Part shown: positions 53,969 through 62,827 of the stretch, piece by piece
Numbering within the stretch: the first letter of the stretch is position 1
Layout of the letters: every line of letters begins with the position of its first letter
Assembly: GCF_005503625.1 (NCBI RefSeq)
Contig: NZ_SCMX01000003.1
Span: forward strand, 62,001-126,000
Direction: 5' to 3'
DNA length: 64,000 nt
From: Cupriavidus sp. 2SB
GTDB lineage: Bacteria; Pseudomonadota; Gammaproteobacteria; Burkholderiales; Burkholderiaceae
Program-made: the position numbers and the translations under genes
The notes under the pieces: model-generated
Databases searched by the model: none
The model's input: only the letters and a program-made list of their open reading frames with translations
What the model was told of the DNA's origin: nothing

Positions 53969-54015
53969 CCACTATATCTAGTGGTGCCGTTTCAAAACTG
54001 GGCTAAGTATAGTGA
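53969..54015 (-). promoter_or_regulatory. nrdR boxes: Pair of NrdR-like boxes upstream of nrdA
   Basis: Box 1 is CCACTATATCTAGTGG (53969-53984). Box 2, read on the minus strand, is TCACTATACTTAGCCC (54015-54000). Their centres are 31 bp apart, with 15 bp between boxes, the three-helical-turn spacing known for NrdR operators. A TATACT on the minus strand inside box 2 could be the nrdA -10. NrdR is the ATP/dATP-sensing repressor of ribonucleotide reductase genes. Confidence 0.85.
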
Positions 54016-54307
54016 AACGGGAGTGAATGAACAGACTTGACATGCGCCGTTCCAACACCGTGGTGCGGTATGCGGCGGCGCCACATTCCCGCAAAGCGCG
54101 CTGCCGCAAGGGTTGGCGGCAGCACGTTCGGTGCCGCACAAAAACTCGAAATTTTTTTAATGACCATGGATCATCCGATAGGTGATCCGGAGCAGGGCGC
54201 GGGGCCCTTCAAAAGGGCGGCGATTGTACCGTTATTTGCGCGCTTTGGAGGCATACGACCTCGCCGTCACATTGGCATTGCACCGATATGACGAATACGA
54301 AACCGAA

Positions 54308-54916
54308 TTAGCCCTGTCGCAAATATGGCAATAACGCCACAGGCAACTTCGCCAGCGTGACGAACCGGGCCCAATCGAAACATGGTCCCGGATCGGTCTT
54401 GCGACCGGGTGCGACATCGCTATGTCCGGCAACGCCCTGGATCGGATAGGCGGTGCGCAGCGCAGCCACCAACGCGGCGGCCGTCGTGTATTGGGCCGGG
54501 GTGAACGGCACATCGTCCGTGCCCTCGATCTCGATGCCGATCGAGAAATCGTTGCAACGCTGCCGTCCGCAGTACTCGGACTGCCCGGCATGCCAGGCCC
54601 GTTGCGTGCAGGCCACGAACTGCACCAGTTCGCCTTCACGGGAGATCAGGAAATGCGCCGACACCCGGACATCGCGGATGGTTTGGAAGAAAGGATGGCG
54701 CGAGGCATCGAGCCGGTTCTGGAAGAACGCCTCGATATCGCCGGTGCCGAACTGTCCCGGCGGCAGGCTGATGTTGTGGATGACCACCACGTCCACCGGC
54801 ATGCCATCCGGGCGCGCGTCGAAGTTCGGCGACGGCACGCGCCGCGCGGCGGGCACCCAGCCATCGGCATCGGGCAGGTAGCCAGGCTGGTTGCCCAGCG
54901 CGCCGCGGTCAGCCAT
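54308..54916 (-). CDS. ampD: 1,6-anhydro-N-acetylmuramyl-L-alanine amidase
   Basis: Cytoplasmic zinc amidase of peptidoglycan recycling, often controlling beta-lactamase induction. It is 202 aa with VVVIHNISLPPGQFG (zinc His), VSAHFLISREGELVQFV, CNDFSIGIEIEGTDD (catalytic Glu) and GHSDVAPGRKTDPGPCFDW (zinc His and Asp). I took the ATG at 54916 (MADRGALGNQ), which overlaps the end of the upstream regulator gene by 8 bp; a longer in-frame form exists. The 569 bp between it and nrdA hold the nrdA control signals only. Confidence 0.94.
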   Translation of the reverse strand: MADRGALGNQPGYLPDADGWVPAARRVPSPNFDARPDGMPVDVVVIHNISLPPGQFGTGDIEAFFQNRLDASRHPFFQTIRDVRVSAHFLISREGELVQFVACTQRAWHAGQSEYCGRQRCNDFSIGIEIEGTDDVPFTPAQYTTAAALVAALRTAYPIQGVAGHSDVAPGRKTDPGPCFDWARFVTLAKLPVALLPYLRQG

Positions 54917-56609
54917 CGCGGCCCTCGTTTTCGGCGAGCGATTCACCGTCCTCGCTGGCGTCGCCACCGTCCCGGCCATCACGCCCTTCCCGCTCATCGC
55001 GAATCCCGAGCTGCTGGATGCGATATCGCAACTGTCGGAAGTTCAGGCCCAGCAACGGCGCAGCAGCCGTGCGGTTGAAGCCGGTCTGGTGTAGCGCGCG
55101 AAGAATCAGTTCCCGCTCCATGGCTTCGAGCCGGGCCGGCAGGTTGATCGGTAGCGCGAGTCCGGCCAATGCCTCGGCCAACGGATCGCTTTCCCGCACG
55201 GCTGTCAGCGGCGCCGGTTCGGCCGGCAGTTCCGGCTCCTCCGGCTGACTCGATATTCCCGCTACACCAGCCGGTGCGTGCGAGGGAGCAGACCAGCCCG
55301 ACGTCGAACCCCAAGCCTGATAGGCAGGCGGCGGCGCCATCTGGACTGGCGGCATCTGGCCCATGTGGGGCCCGCGCGGCTGCAGCAGGTTCGCGCGCTC
55401 CATGCCGGCTTCGAGCGGCCCCAGGTCGGCCACCTCGATCTCTTCGGTCTCCGCAAACGCGTAGGCACGTTCGAGCAGGTTTTCGAGTTCCCGCACGTTG
55501 CCCGGGAACGGGTAGGCACGCAAACGCTCCAGCGCCTCGCGCGACAGCCGCTTCGGATGCGCGTCGCCGTAACGCACCGCCAGATGTTCCAGGATCGCCC
55601 GCGCCAGCACCGGCACGTCTTCACCGCGCTCGCGCAGCGTGGGCATGCGCAGTTCCAGCACGTTGAGCCGGTAATACAAATCCTGGCGGAACGTGCCGGC
55701 GGCCACCATCGCGGCCAGATCCTTGTGGCTCGCGCACATGACGCGCACATCGACGCTGTCTTCCTTGCTGGCGCCGATCTTGCGCACGCGCCGCTCCTGC
55801 AGTGCGCGCAGCAGCTTGACCTGCATGGCCAGCGGCAGGTCGGCCACCTCGTCGAGCATCAGCGTGCCGCCGTGCGCGGCCTGGAAAAAGCCACCGCGTT
55901 CAGCATCCGCGCCCGTGAAGGCACCCTTCACATGGCCGAAGAATTCGGACTCCATCAGCGTTTCCGGAATCGCGCCGCAGTTCACGGCCACGAATGGATG
56001 CACGGATCGCGCGCTGATGGCGTGGATGGCCCGCGCCGCGCGCTCCTTGCCGCTGCCGGACTCGCCACTGATCACCACCGGCGCCATGCTGCGGGCCAGC
56101 CGCGTCAGGGACCGGCGCACCTCCTGGATGGCCGCCGACTGCCCAGGCAGTAGCCCGGCAGCGCGATCGCCCAAATCGGCGATCTCCGCGCCCTCTGCAG
56201 CCACCGCACCATCCGCCGGCATGCGCTGGTGGCGGCCCAGCGCGTTGAGGATCAGCGTGCGCAACTGATCGAGCGACACCGGCTTGGCGATGTAGTCGAA
56301 CGCGCCCGCCTTGAGCGCATCCACGGCATTGTCCGCGCTGCCATATGCGGTGATCACGGCCACCGGCGTGCGCTCGGGCGAGGCCGACAGTTGCCGCACG
56401 ATCTCGATGCCGAGTCCGTCGCCCAGCCGCATATCGGTCAACACCAGACTGTAGCGGCGCTCGGCCAGCCGGATGCGCGCCTCGGCCAGGGAGCCGGCCA
56501 TGACCACATCGTGGCCCATGCGGCGTAGCGAAATGTCGAGCAGTTCGCGCAGGTCTGCCTCGTCGTCGATGACGAGGATCGGATCAGGAGCGGACGGTCT
56601 GGCGGGCAT
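54909..56609 (-). CDS. pilR: Sigma-54-dependent response regulator, PilR-like
   Basis: NtrC-class regulator, 566 aa. It has a receiver domain with phospho-acceptor D59 (VLTDM) and K109 (IAKP). An AAA+ domain has Walker A GESGSGKE (182-189), the sigma-54 contact motif GAFTGA (229-234) and Walker B GGTLMLDEVADL (247-258). A Pro/Gly-rich linker and a C-terminal Fis-type HTH (ALHQTGFNRTAAAPLLGLNF) follow. It is paired with the adjacent PilS-like kinase, so control of type IV pili is probable but rests on family resemblance. Confidence 0.9.
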   Translation of the reverse strand: MPARPSAPDPILVIDDEADLRELLDISLRRMGHDVVMAGSLAEARIRLAERRYSLVLTDMRLGDGLGIEIVRQLSASPERTPVAVITAYGSADNAVDALKAGAFDYIAKPVSLDQLRTLILNALGRHQRMPADGAVAAEGAEIADLGDRAAGLLPGQSAAIQEVRRSLTRLARSMAPVVISGESGSGKERAARAIHAISARSVHPFVAVNCGAIPETLMESEFFGHVKGAFTGADAERGGFFQAAHGGTLMLDEVADLPLAMQVKLLRALQERRVRKIGASKEDSVDVRVMCASHKDLAAMVAAGTFRQDLYYRLNVLELRMPTLRERGEDVPVLARAILEHLAVRYGDAHPKRLSREALERLRAYPFPGNVRELENLLERAYAFAETEEIEVADLGPLEAGMERANLLQPRGPHMGQMPPVQMAPPPAYQAWGSTSGWSAPSHAPAGVAGISSQPEEPELPAEPAPLTAVRESDPLAEALAGLALPINLPARLEAMERELILRALHQTGFNRTAAAPLLGLNFRQLRYRIQQLGIRDEREGRDGRDGGDASEDGESLAENEGRDG

Positions 56610-56634
56610 GTTGGGAGGCGTCTTTATTGTGGTG

Positions 56635-58662
56635 TCAACTTGGCGAAGCAGCAGCGACGGTGTCGGGGGTCTCGATGCGCATCGTCAGCACGAAGGCTTT
56701 GGCCGGCAGTGTATCGCGAGCCCCGCCGGCCAGCATGCCCGTGCGTTCCAGCAACGCCTCCAGCGCCACGGTGCCGTAGCGCACCTGCGCATCGTTGGCG
56801 CCGCACAGCTCGCGCGCCATGAACAGGCCCAGCCCGGTGCCTTGCGGGTTGCTGGTGAAGAACGGCTCGAACAGACTGCGCTGCTGCTCGCGCGTCACCT
56901 CGGCGCCATCGTTCCAGACGATCAGTTCGGCATGGTGCTGGTCCAGCGCATGGGCCAGCAGCCGGATCGACCCCGGCAGCCGGCTGCAGTAGCGCCAGGC
57001 GTTGTCCAGGAGATTGCCCAGCACCTGCTGCAACTGCGCCGTATCGAAGATCACGGGCCGTCGCAGGTCCACTGTCACGCGGATGGCATTGGGATTCACG
57101 TCGGTGCGCGTGCCGGCCCGCGAGCGCATCTCCGCCCGCCAGCGATCCACGATGTCCGGCAACGCCTGTGAAAGATCCGCCGAACTGTGACCGGTCTTCG
57201 GACGTCGCGAGAGTTGCAGTACGTCGGAAATCACCTGATCCAGCCGCCGCACGTTGTCGCTAATGATGCGCAGCAGGCGTGCATCGATATTGCCTTCACC
57301 GCCCTCCCCCGCGCCCGAATCGGCCAGCAGTTCATTGGCCTGGCTGATCGCCGCCAGCGGGTTGCGGATCTGGTGCGCCACGCTGGCCACCAGCCGGCCC
57401 ATCGCCGCGAGTTTTTCCTGCTGCACCTGCTCGGCAATCCGCTCCCAGCTTTCGATGTGCACCAGCACCGTGTCACGCATCTCGCTGCGCAGCAGCGTCT
57501 CGTCGGCCGGACTCCATGCCATGGCCTCGTTCTGCGCGATGGCCAGCCGCAGCCGCGCCGCGCCCTCGGGAGACAGGTCATTCCAGCTTGCGGTGTCGAG
57601 CCCGGTCGGCGACGTCATCACACTGGATAGCGTCGAACGCAAGCCGGCCAGCCCGGGCAGCACAAAGCGCAGGCGCAGCCGGGTATGCAGCATCGGACTG
57701 CGCGCGGAGGTGGGACGCGACGGCAGCGGCAGCAACTGCAGGATGCGCGGCACATCGTCCTTGCGCGCGATCCAGTCGCGCAGCATTTCCATCAACGGCT
57801 GCAGCCGCGCAATCCGGCGCAGGTCGAACAACGCGTTCTCACGCTCCCCGGCGCGCACCTGCCCTTCGCGAATCCGCTCGTTGGGCTGCACCCCCAGCAG
57901 CACGAACGCTGCCGGATTGGCCGCCACCACCACGCCGTTGGCGCGCACCAACATCACGCCATCCTGCATGTCGTTGACCATCAGCCGGTTCACCAACTGC
58001 TGCAGCCGCAGCTCCTGTTCGCGCGCCAGCGCCAGTTGCTCCTGGGCGATCTGCCGATTGGCCAGCATGTACATCAGCCATGCCGCGATCATGAAGACCA
58101 GCCCGAACAGGCCCGAGCCCAGCAGGTTGGCGTCTGCCTGCCGCGCCAGCAGGGTCTGCAGGAACGGGTTGGCCATTACCAGCATGGCGGACACGGCGGC
58201 CGCCGACAGCGCAAACAGCAGGCTGGTCAGCGCGCCAGCCTCCAGTGCGGGCAGCAGGAAGATCATCGCCAGCCCTTCGCCGTGGCTGCCACTGCGGCCC
58301 ATCACCGTATAGACGGCCGCGAGCAACATCAGGTCGACGATGACCTGCACGCGCACGCGCAAGTGAAAATGGCGCCGCCAGAACGAGGCTACCAGCGAGA
58401 GGATGCCGATCAGCAGGTACGGCAACACGACCGGAATGGCCGCGGCAGTGCGGGCGCTGGTGGCGATGGCAATCGACATGTCCGCCGTACCGCGCTCCAT
58501 GGGGAGCCAGGCATAGCCGAACAGCAGCAGAGCCATTGCCAACCGGGTCCAGCAGAAATAGCGGAGCAGGCGCCAGTGAAATTCAGGCGGCTCGGGCTGG
58601 CGCCAGAGATCGACCAGCATGCGCCAGCCGTTCAGCGACGACCATCCCGGCGCCCGCTTCAT
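56635..58662 (-). CDS. pilS: Membrane sensor histidine kinase, PilS-like
   Basis: A 675-aa kinase with six N-terminal membrane helices (about residues 30-205), a PAS-like segment (VNDMQDGVMLVRANGVVVAANPAAF, of which NDMQDGVMLVRANGVVVA is the start), then HisKA with phospho-His H430 in VASVAHQIRNPLAAISQA. The ATPase has N box QVLGNLLDNAWRYC and G box GTGLGLFMAREL. It lies 25 bp upstream of the PilR-like gene. The start overlaps the end of the PP0621-like gene; a GTG three bases upstream is also possible. Confidence 0.9.
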   Translation of the reverse strand: MKRAPGWSSLNGWRMLVDLWRQPEPPEFHWRLLRYFCWTRLAMALLLFGYAWLPMERGTADMSIAIATSARTAAAIPVVLPYLLIGILSLVASFWRRHFHLRVRVQVIVDLMLLAAVYTVMGRSGSHGEGLAMIFLLPALEAGALTSLLFALSAAAVSAMLVMANPFLQTLLARQADANLLGSGLFGLVFMIAAWLMYMLANRQIAQEQLALAREQELRLQQLVNRLMVNDMQDGVMLVRANGVVVAANPAAFVLLGVQPNERIREGQVRAGERENALFDLRRIARLQPLMEMLRDWIARKDDVPRILQLLPLPSRPTSARSPMLHTRLRLRFVLPGLAGLRSTLSSVMTSPTGLDTASWNDLSPEGAARLRLAIAQNEAMAWSPADETLLRSEMRDTVLVHIESWERIAEQVQQEKLAAMGRLVASVAHQIRNPLAAISQANELLADSGAGEGGEGNIDARLLRIISDNVRRLDQVISDVLQLSRRPKTGHSSADLSQALPDIVDRWRAEMRSRAGTRTDVNPNAIRVTVDLRRPVIFDTAQLQQVLGNLLDNAWRYCSRLPGSIRLLAHALDQHHAELIVWNDGAEVTREQQRSLFEPFFTSNPQGTGLGLFMARELCGANDAQVRYGTVALEALLERTGMLAGGARDTLPAKAFVLTMRIETPDTVAAASPS

Positions 58663-58940
58663 CACGCGCCGCCTTCAGCAGACGAATCGGGCAGATGGCT
58701 GCGGCGGCAATAATGCAGGCCGCGCCAGGCAATGGCATCGGTGCGCGGCAGGTGGACGCCGCATTGCGCGCATTGCACCATCGGCTCGATAGCGCCATCG
58801 CCGGTCGATGCCTCGGTCGCTGCCTGCTGGCGTTGCTGCGCGGAGTTGGTCCGGCTGGCCTCATCCCGTGCACTGGCGCGCGACCGGATCCACCAGACGA
58901 TACCCAGCACGACAGCCAGCAGTAGAAAGATTCTTGCCAT
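58662..58940 (-). CDS. PP0621-family small membrane-anchored zinc-ribbon protein
   Basis: A 92-aa protein. The N-terminal hydrophobic helix MARIFLLLAVVLGIVWWI is followed by a polar, Gln/Ala-rich linker and a C-terminal mini metal site (VQCAQCGVHLP ... YCRRSH, four Cys/His ligands). It resembles the PP0621 family of unknown function. Its stop overlaps the start region of the PilS-like gene, so translation is probably coupled. Confidence 0.8.
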   Translation of the reverse strand: MARIFLLLAVVLGIVWWIRSRASARDEASRTNSAQQRQQAATEASTGDGAIEPMVQCAQCGVHLPRTDAIAWRGLHYCRRSHLPDSSAEGGA

Positions 58941-59005
58941 GGGTCGGAGTCGCGGAAGAAAGCAGAAAAAGCGGGAGAAATGTAGAGAAGCAGACCGGCC
59001 GCAGG

Positions 59006-59941
59006 TCAGACCAGCCGGTGCAATACCACCTCGATCACGAAGCGGCTGCCCACATAGGCCAGCAGCAGGATGCCGAACGAGGCGATCACCCAGCGCAGCG
59101 CAGTGCGTCCACGCCATCCGCGATAGACACGCCCGATCAGGATGCCGCCGAACATCAACCACGAGATGATCGCGAATACGGTCTTGTGATCCACACGGAA
59201 GGCCCGGGCGAACAATTGCTCGGAGAACAGGAATCCCGAGACGATCGTCAGCGTCAGCAGCACGAATCCTGCGGCGATCAGGCGAAAAAGCAGCTTCTCC
59301 AGCGTGAGCAGCGGCGGCAGCAGATCCAGCCAGCGGCCCAGCCACTGATCCGGCGCCCGTTCGCCCGTTGCGGGCCGGGTGAAACCGTGCAGGCGGCGCT
59401 CCGCCAGCAGCATCAGGAAAGCGTGGAAGGCGGCCAGGGTGAACAGGCCATACGCCACGTTGGCAATCACGAAATGCAACTTGAACAGCGGTCGTGCAGC
59501 GTAGCCAAGGATCTGCGTACCGGGGAATGCCAGCGGGATCAGGCTGGCCAGCATCGCCACGGGAAACACGATCAGCCCGAGTCCCGCCAGCGAGAAGAAA
59601 AAGCTTTCGATCCAGTAGATGCCCACGCCGAGCCACAACATCGCCGACAGCGCAAACGCGAAGCCGAAGATCATGCGGTCTGCGGGGAAGATCGTTTCGT
59701 GCAGCAGCATGCCGTGGCTGACCAGCGCCGCCATGACCAGTCCGTGCCACCAGGCCGGCTGGCCTTCCGTACGCGCGCCAGGGCCGGGCATCAGCACGGC
59801 TGCGGCCGCCGCGCCCGGTCTTCCGGGCTGGCCAAGTGTCGCCCCACCGGCCGTTGCGAGCCGCGGGTTGCGCGTTGCCCAGCCGTGAACGGCCAGGGCG
59901 CAGTAGAGAAGTGCCGTCAGGGCATACAGTACAATGGCCAT
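59006..59941 (-). CDS. CcsA/YpjD-type inner-membrane protein
   Basis: A 311-aa polytopic protein with about eight membrane helices. It belongs to the cytochrome c assembly (CcsA/HemX-like) superfamily, probably the YpjD branch, given the divergent ffh neighbour as in E. coli. Conserved features include LHFVIANVAYGLFTLAAFHAFL and FRVDHKTVFAIISWLMFGG with candidate heme-associated His residues. The exact function is uncertain. The ATG at 59941 is 130 bp from the ffh start. Confidence 0.85.
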   Translation of the reverse strand: MAIVLYALTALLYCALAVHGWATRNPRLATAGGATLGQPGRPGAAAAAVLMPGPGARTEGQPAWWHGLVMAALVSHGMLLHETIFPADRMIFGFAFALSAMLWLGVGIYWIESFFFSLAGLGLIVFPVAMLASLIPLAFPGTQILGYAARPLFKLHFVIANVAYGLFTLAAFHAFLMLLAERRLHGFTRPATGERAPDQWLGRWLDLLPPLLTLEKLLFRLIAAGFVLLTLTIVSGFLFSEQLFARAFRVDHKTVFAIISWLMFGGILIGRVYRGWRGRTALRWVIASFGILLLAYVGSRFVIEVVLHRLV

Positions 59942-60070
59942 TTACGCAGTTTACCCTAGTGCTTACACGGGCGGTTCGCGGGGAATCCGGACGATGGATC
60001 GCCGCCACATTACCCGCGAAAGCCCGCTGCGCCCCGCACACAAGCCGAACCTCCTCCCCCCTTTCCTGCC

Positions 60071-61462
60071 ATGCTGGATAACCTCACTCAACGCCTGGCG
60101 CGGGTCGTCAAGACCATGCGCGGCGAGGCCCGACTGACCGAGGCCAATACCGCCGAGATGCTGCGCGAAGTGCGCCTTGCCATGCTCGAAGCCGACGTGG
60201 CGCTGCCAGTCGTGCGCGACTTCATTGCCCGCGTCAAGGAAAAGGCCCTTGGCGAGGACGTGGTCACCAGCCTCACCCCGGGCCAGGCGCTCGTGGGCGT
60301 GGTGCAGCGCGAACTTACGGCCATCATCGGCGGCGATGAAGCGCTGGCCGATGCCAAGGCCAACGAGCTGAACCTGAACGTCCAGCCTCCCGCCATCATC
60401 CTGATGGCCGGCCTGCAGGGCGCCGGCAAGACCACCACCACCGGCAAGCTGGCCAAGTGGCTCAAGGAAAACCGCAAGAAGAAGGTGCTGACGGTATCGT
60501 GCGACGTGTATCGTCCCGCCGCTATCGCCCAGCTCAAGACCGTATCCGAACAGGTGGGTGCGGACTTCTTCCCGTCGCAGCCTGACCAGAAGCCTATCGA
60601 TATCGCTCGCGCCGCGCTCGACTGGGCGCGCAAGCACTACCACGATGTGCTGATCGTCGACACGGCCGGCCGGCTCGGTATCGACGAGGCGATGATGCAG
60701 GAGATCGCCGCGCTCCATACGGAACTGAAGCCCGCCGAGACGCTGTTCGTGGTCGATGCCATGCTGGGCCAGGATGCCGTGAACACCGCCAAGGCGTTCA
60801 ACGACGCCCTGCCGCTGACCGGTGTCGTGCTGACCAAGCTTGATGGCGATGCGCGCGGCGGTGCGGCGTTGTCCGTGCGTCACATCACGGGCCGCCCGAT
60901 CAAGTTCGTGGGCGTGGGCGAAAAGCTCGACGGCCTGGAAGCCTTCCACGCCGACCGCATGGCCCAGCGAATCCTGGGCATGGGCGACATCCTTGCACTG
61001 GTCGAGGAAGCCCAGCGCGGCGTGGACATGGAAGCCGCCGAGAAGCTGGCCAAGAAGATCAAGAAGACGGGCGGCTTCGACCTGGAAGACTTCAAGGCGC
61101 AGATCGGCCAGATGAAGAAGATGGGCGGCATTGGCAGCCTGGTGGACAAGCTGCCCGCGCAGTTCGCACAGCAGGCCCAGGGTGCCAACATGGATCAGGC
61201 CGAGAAATCCGTGGGCCGCATGGAAGGCATCATCAACAGCATGACGCCGGCCGAACGTGCCAAGCCGGAACTGATCAAGGCCAGCCGCAAGCGCCGTATC
61301 GCGGCGGGCGCGGGCGTGCCGGTACAGGAAGTCAATCGCCTCCTGAACCAGTTCGACCAGATGCAAGGCATGATGAAGAAGCTCAAGGGCGGCGGCATGA
61401 TGAAGATGATGCGCCAGATGGGTGGGATGAAGGGCGGCATGAAGGGCCTGTTCAACCGCTGA
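60071..61462 (+). CDS. ffh: Signal recognition particle protein Ffh
   Basis: SRP54 homologue that targets membrane proteins co-translationally. It is 463 aa. An N-terminal helical bundle precedes the GTPase with GLQGAGKTTTTGKLA (P loop), DTAGRLGIDEAMM, TKLDGDARGGAAL and FVGVGEKLDGLE. A Met-rich M domain ends GGMKGGMKGLFNR. It is divergent from the CcsA/YpjD gene. Confidence 0.97.
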   Translation: MLDNLTQRLARVVKTMRGEARLTEANTAEMLREVRLAMLEADVALPVVRDFIARVKEKALGEDVVTSLTPGQALVGVVQRELTAIIGGDEALADAKANELNLNVQPPAIILMAGLQGAGKTTTTGKLAKWLKENRKKKVLTVSCDVYRPAAIAQLKTVSEQVGADFFPSQPDQKPIDIARAALDWARKHYHDVLIVDTAGRLGIDEAMMQEIAALHTELKPAETLFVVDAMLGQDAVNTAKAFNDALPLTGVVLTKLDGDARGGAALSVRHITGRPIKFVGVGEKLDGLEAFHADRMAQRILGMGDILALVEEAQRGVDMEAAEKLAKKIKKTGGFDLEDFKAQIGQMKKMGGIGSLVDKLPAQFAQQAQGANMDQAEKSVGRMEGIINSMTPAERAKPELIKASRKRRIAAGAGVPVQEVNRLLNQFDQMQGMMKKLKGGGMMKMMRQMGGMKGGMKGLFNR

Positions 61463-61506
61463 CCGGCGGCTGCATCCGCAAGACACTACGAAACAGGACA
61501 CACAAT

Positions 61507-62049
61507 ATGATGACCGCTGAACAGGCCCGCGAACTCTGGGCCAGCTCCGAAGAGATCGTCAGCGCCGCCGAGGTGCAGGAGTCGCTGGACCGCATGGCCG
61601 GCGATATCACGGAGAAGATGGGCGATGCCTTCCCGCTGGTGCTGTCCGTGATGGGCGGTGCCGTGGTCTTCACCGGCATGCTGCTGCCCAAGCTGCAGTT
61701 CCCGCTGGAGTTCGACTACATCCACCTCTCGCGCTACAACAACAAGACCGTGGGCGGCGAAATGCAGTGGCGCGTGGCACCGCGCGAATCGGTCAAGGAC
61801 CGTGTGGTGCTGGTGCTCGACGACATCCTGGACGAAGGCGAGACCATGGCCGCCATCCGCCAGCGCATCATGGACATGGGCGCCAAGGAATTCCACGCCG
61901 CCGTGCTGTGCGAGAAGACGCTCACCAAGCTCAAGCCGATGCATCCGGACTTCTGCGGCTTCAAGGTGCCGGATCGCTACGTCTTCGGTTGCGGCATGGA
62001 CGTCAAGGGCTACTGGCGCAACCTCGGCGCCATCCGCGCCCTGGTCTGA
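61507..62049 (+). CDS. hpt: Hypoxanthine-guanine phosphoribosyltransferase family protein
   Basis: Purine salvage enzyme, 180 aa. The PRPP-binding motif is VVLVLDDILDEGETMAAI, and an N-terminal VLSVMGGAVVFTGML gives the PPi loop. The substrate side has YVFGCGMDVKGYWRNL. Two adjacent ATGs (61507 and 61510) are both usable. It lies 45 bp after ffh. The specific base preference cannot be read from sequence alone. Confidence 0.92.
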   Translation: MMTAEQARELWASSEEIVSAAEVQESLDRMAGDITEKMGDAFPLVLSVMGGAVVFTGMLLPKLQFPLEFDYIHLSRYNNKTVGGEMQWRVAPRESVKDRVVLVLDDILDEGETMAAIRQRIMDMGAKEFHAAVLCEKTLTKLKPMHPDFCGFKVPDRYVFGCGMDVKGYWRNLGAIRALV

Positions 62050-62082
62050 ACCTCAGTCTGTCCACCCCTCCCGGCGCCCCGC

Positions 62083-62715
62083 TCAGTGCGGATGGGCGCC
62101 GAGGATGGGATACAGGGAAGCCAGCAGCAACAGCGCCATCGTCACATTGAACACGCGCAGCACGCGCGGATTCGCCAGCCACTGCCGCAGCGCGGCGCCA
62201 AACACTGCCCAAGTCGTGATGCTCGGCAGGTTCACCACGCCGCACAGCGCCGCCATCAGCGTGGCATTGACCCACAGATTGGGATGCAGTACATAGGCGC
62301 TGCATGCGCCCACCGCCATCACCCACGCCTTCGGATTCACCCACTGGAACGCCGCCGCGCGCAGAAAGCTCATCGGCCGTGCCACCTCGCGATCCTGCAA
62401 TCCGCCCGCCGTGGCCAGCTTCCAGGCCAGCCAGACTAAGTACGCTGTGGCCGCCACGCGCAGCACGCTCCACGTCCACGGAAACGCCGTGAACACCGAT
62501 CCCAACCCTAGCCCGACCACGATCATCATGATCACCATGCCGATGCAGATGCCAAACAAATGCGGCACCGTCCGGCGCAGGCCAAAGTTCACGCCCGAGG
62601 CAAGCAGCATCGTGTTGTTGGGACCGGGGGTGATCGACGAGACGAGCACGAAAGCCGCATAGGCCATCAGCGCGCCAGTGCTTGCTGCAAGTTCGGGAGG
62701 AAGGGTCAGAGCCAT
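62083..62715 (-). CDS. LysE/RhtB-family exporter
   Basis: A 210-aa inner-membrane amino-acid/metabolite exporter with six hydrophobic helices. It carries the family motif SSITPGPNNTMLLASGVNFGLRRT near the N terminus, here with SSITPGPNNTMLLASGVNFG. Substrate unknown. Tandem 11-bp repeats lie about 50 bp upstream of the start, suggesting direct regulation. Confidence 0.92.
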   Translation of the reverse strand: MALTLPPELAASTGALMAYAAFVLVSSITPGPNNTMLLASGVNFGLRRTVPHLFGICIGMVIMMIVVGLGLGSVFTAFPWTWSVLRVAATAYLVWLAWKLATAGGLQDREVARPMSFLRAAAFQWVNPKAWVMAVGACSAYVLHPNLWVNATLMAALCGVVNLPSITTWAVFGAALRQWLANPRVLRVFNVTMALLLLASLYPILGAHPH

Positions 62716-62763
62716 GACGGCGCTCCAGGAAAATCAGGACAGGCGCTCAGTCTATGGACGGCA

Positions 62764-62785
62764 AACGGTACAGTACCGATACAGT
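62764..62785 (-). promoter_or_regulatory. Tandem 11-bp direct repeats upstream of LysE-family gene
   Basis: On the minus strand the DNA reads ACTGTATCGGT then ACTGTACCGTT, two back-to-back 11-bp repeats sharing ACTGTA-CG. They end 49 bp from the exporter start codon. Head-to-tail repeats of this sort are typical of MocR-type (GntR/aminotransferase) operators, but no such regulator gene is in the window. Confidence 0.5.
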
Positions 62786-62827
62786 TAGATCAAAAAGTGC
62801 CGGTACGGGGCTGGGTGCTCTGGAAGG

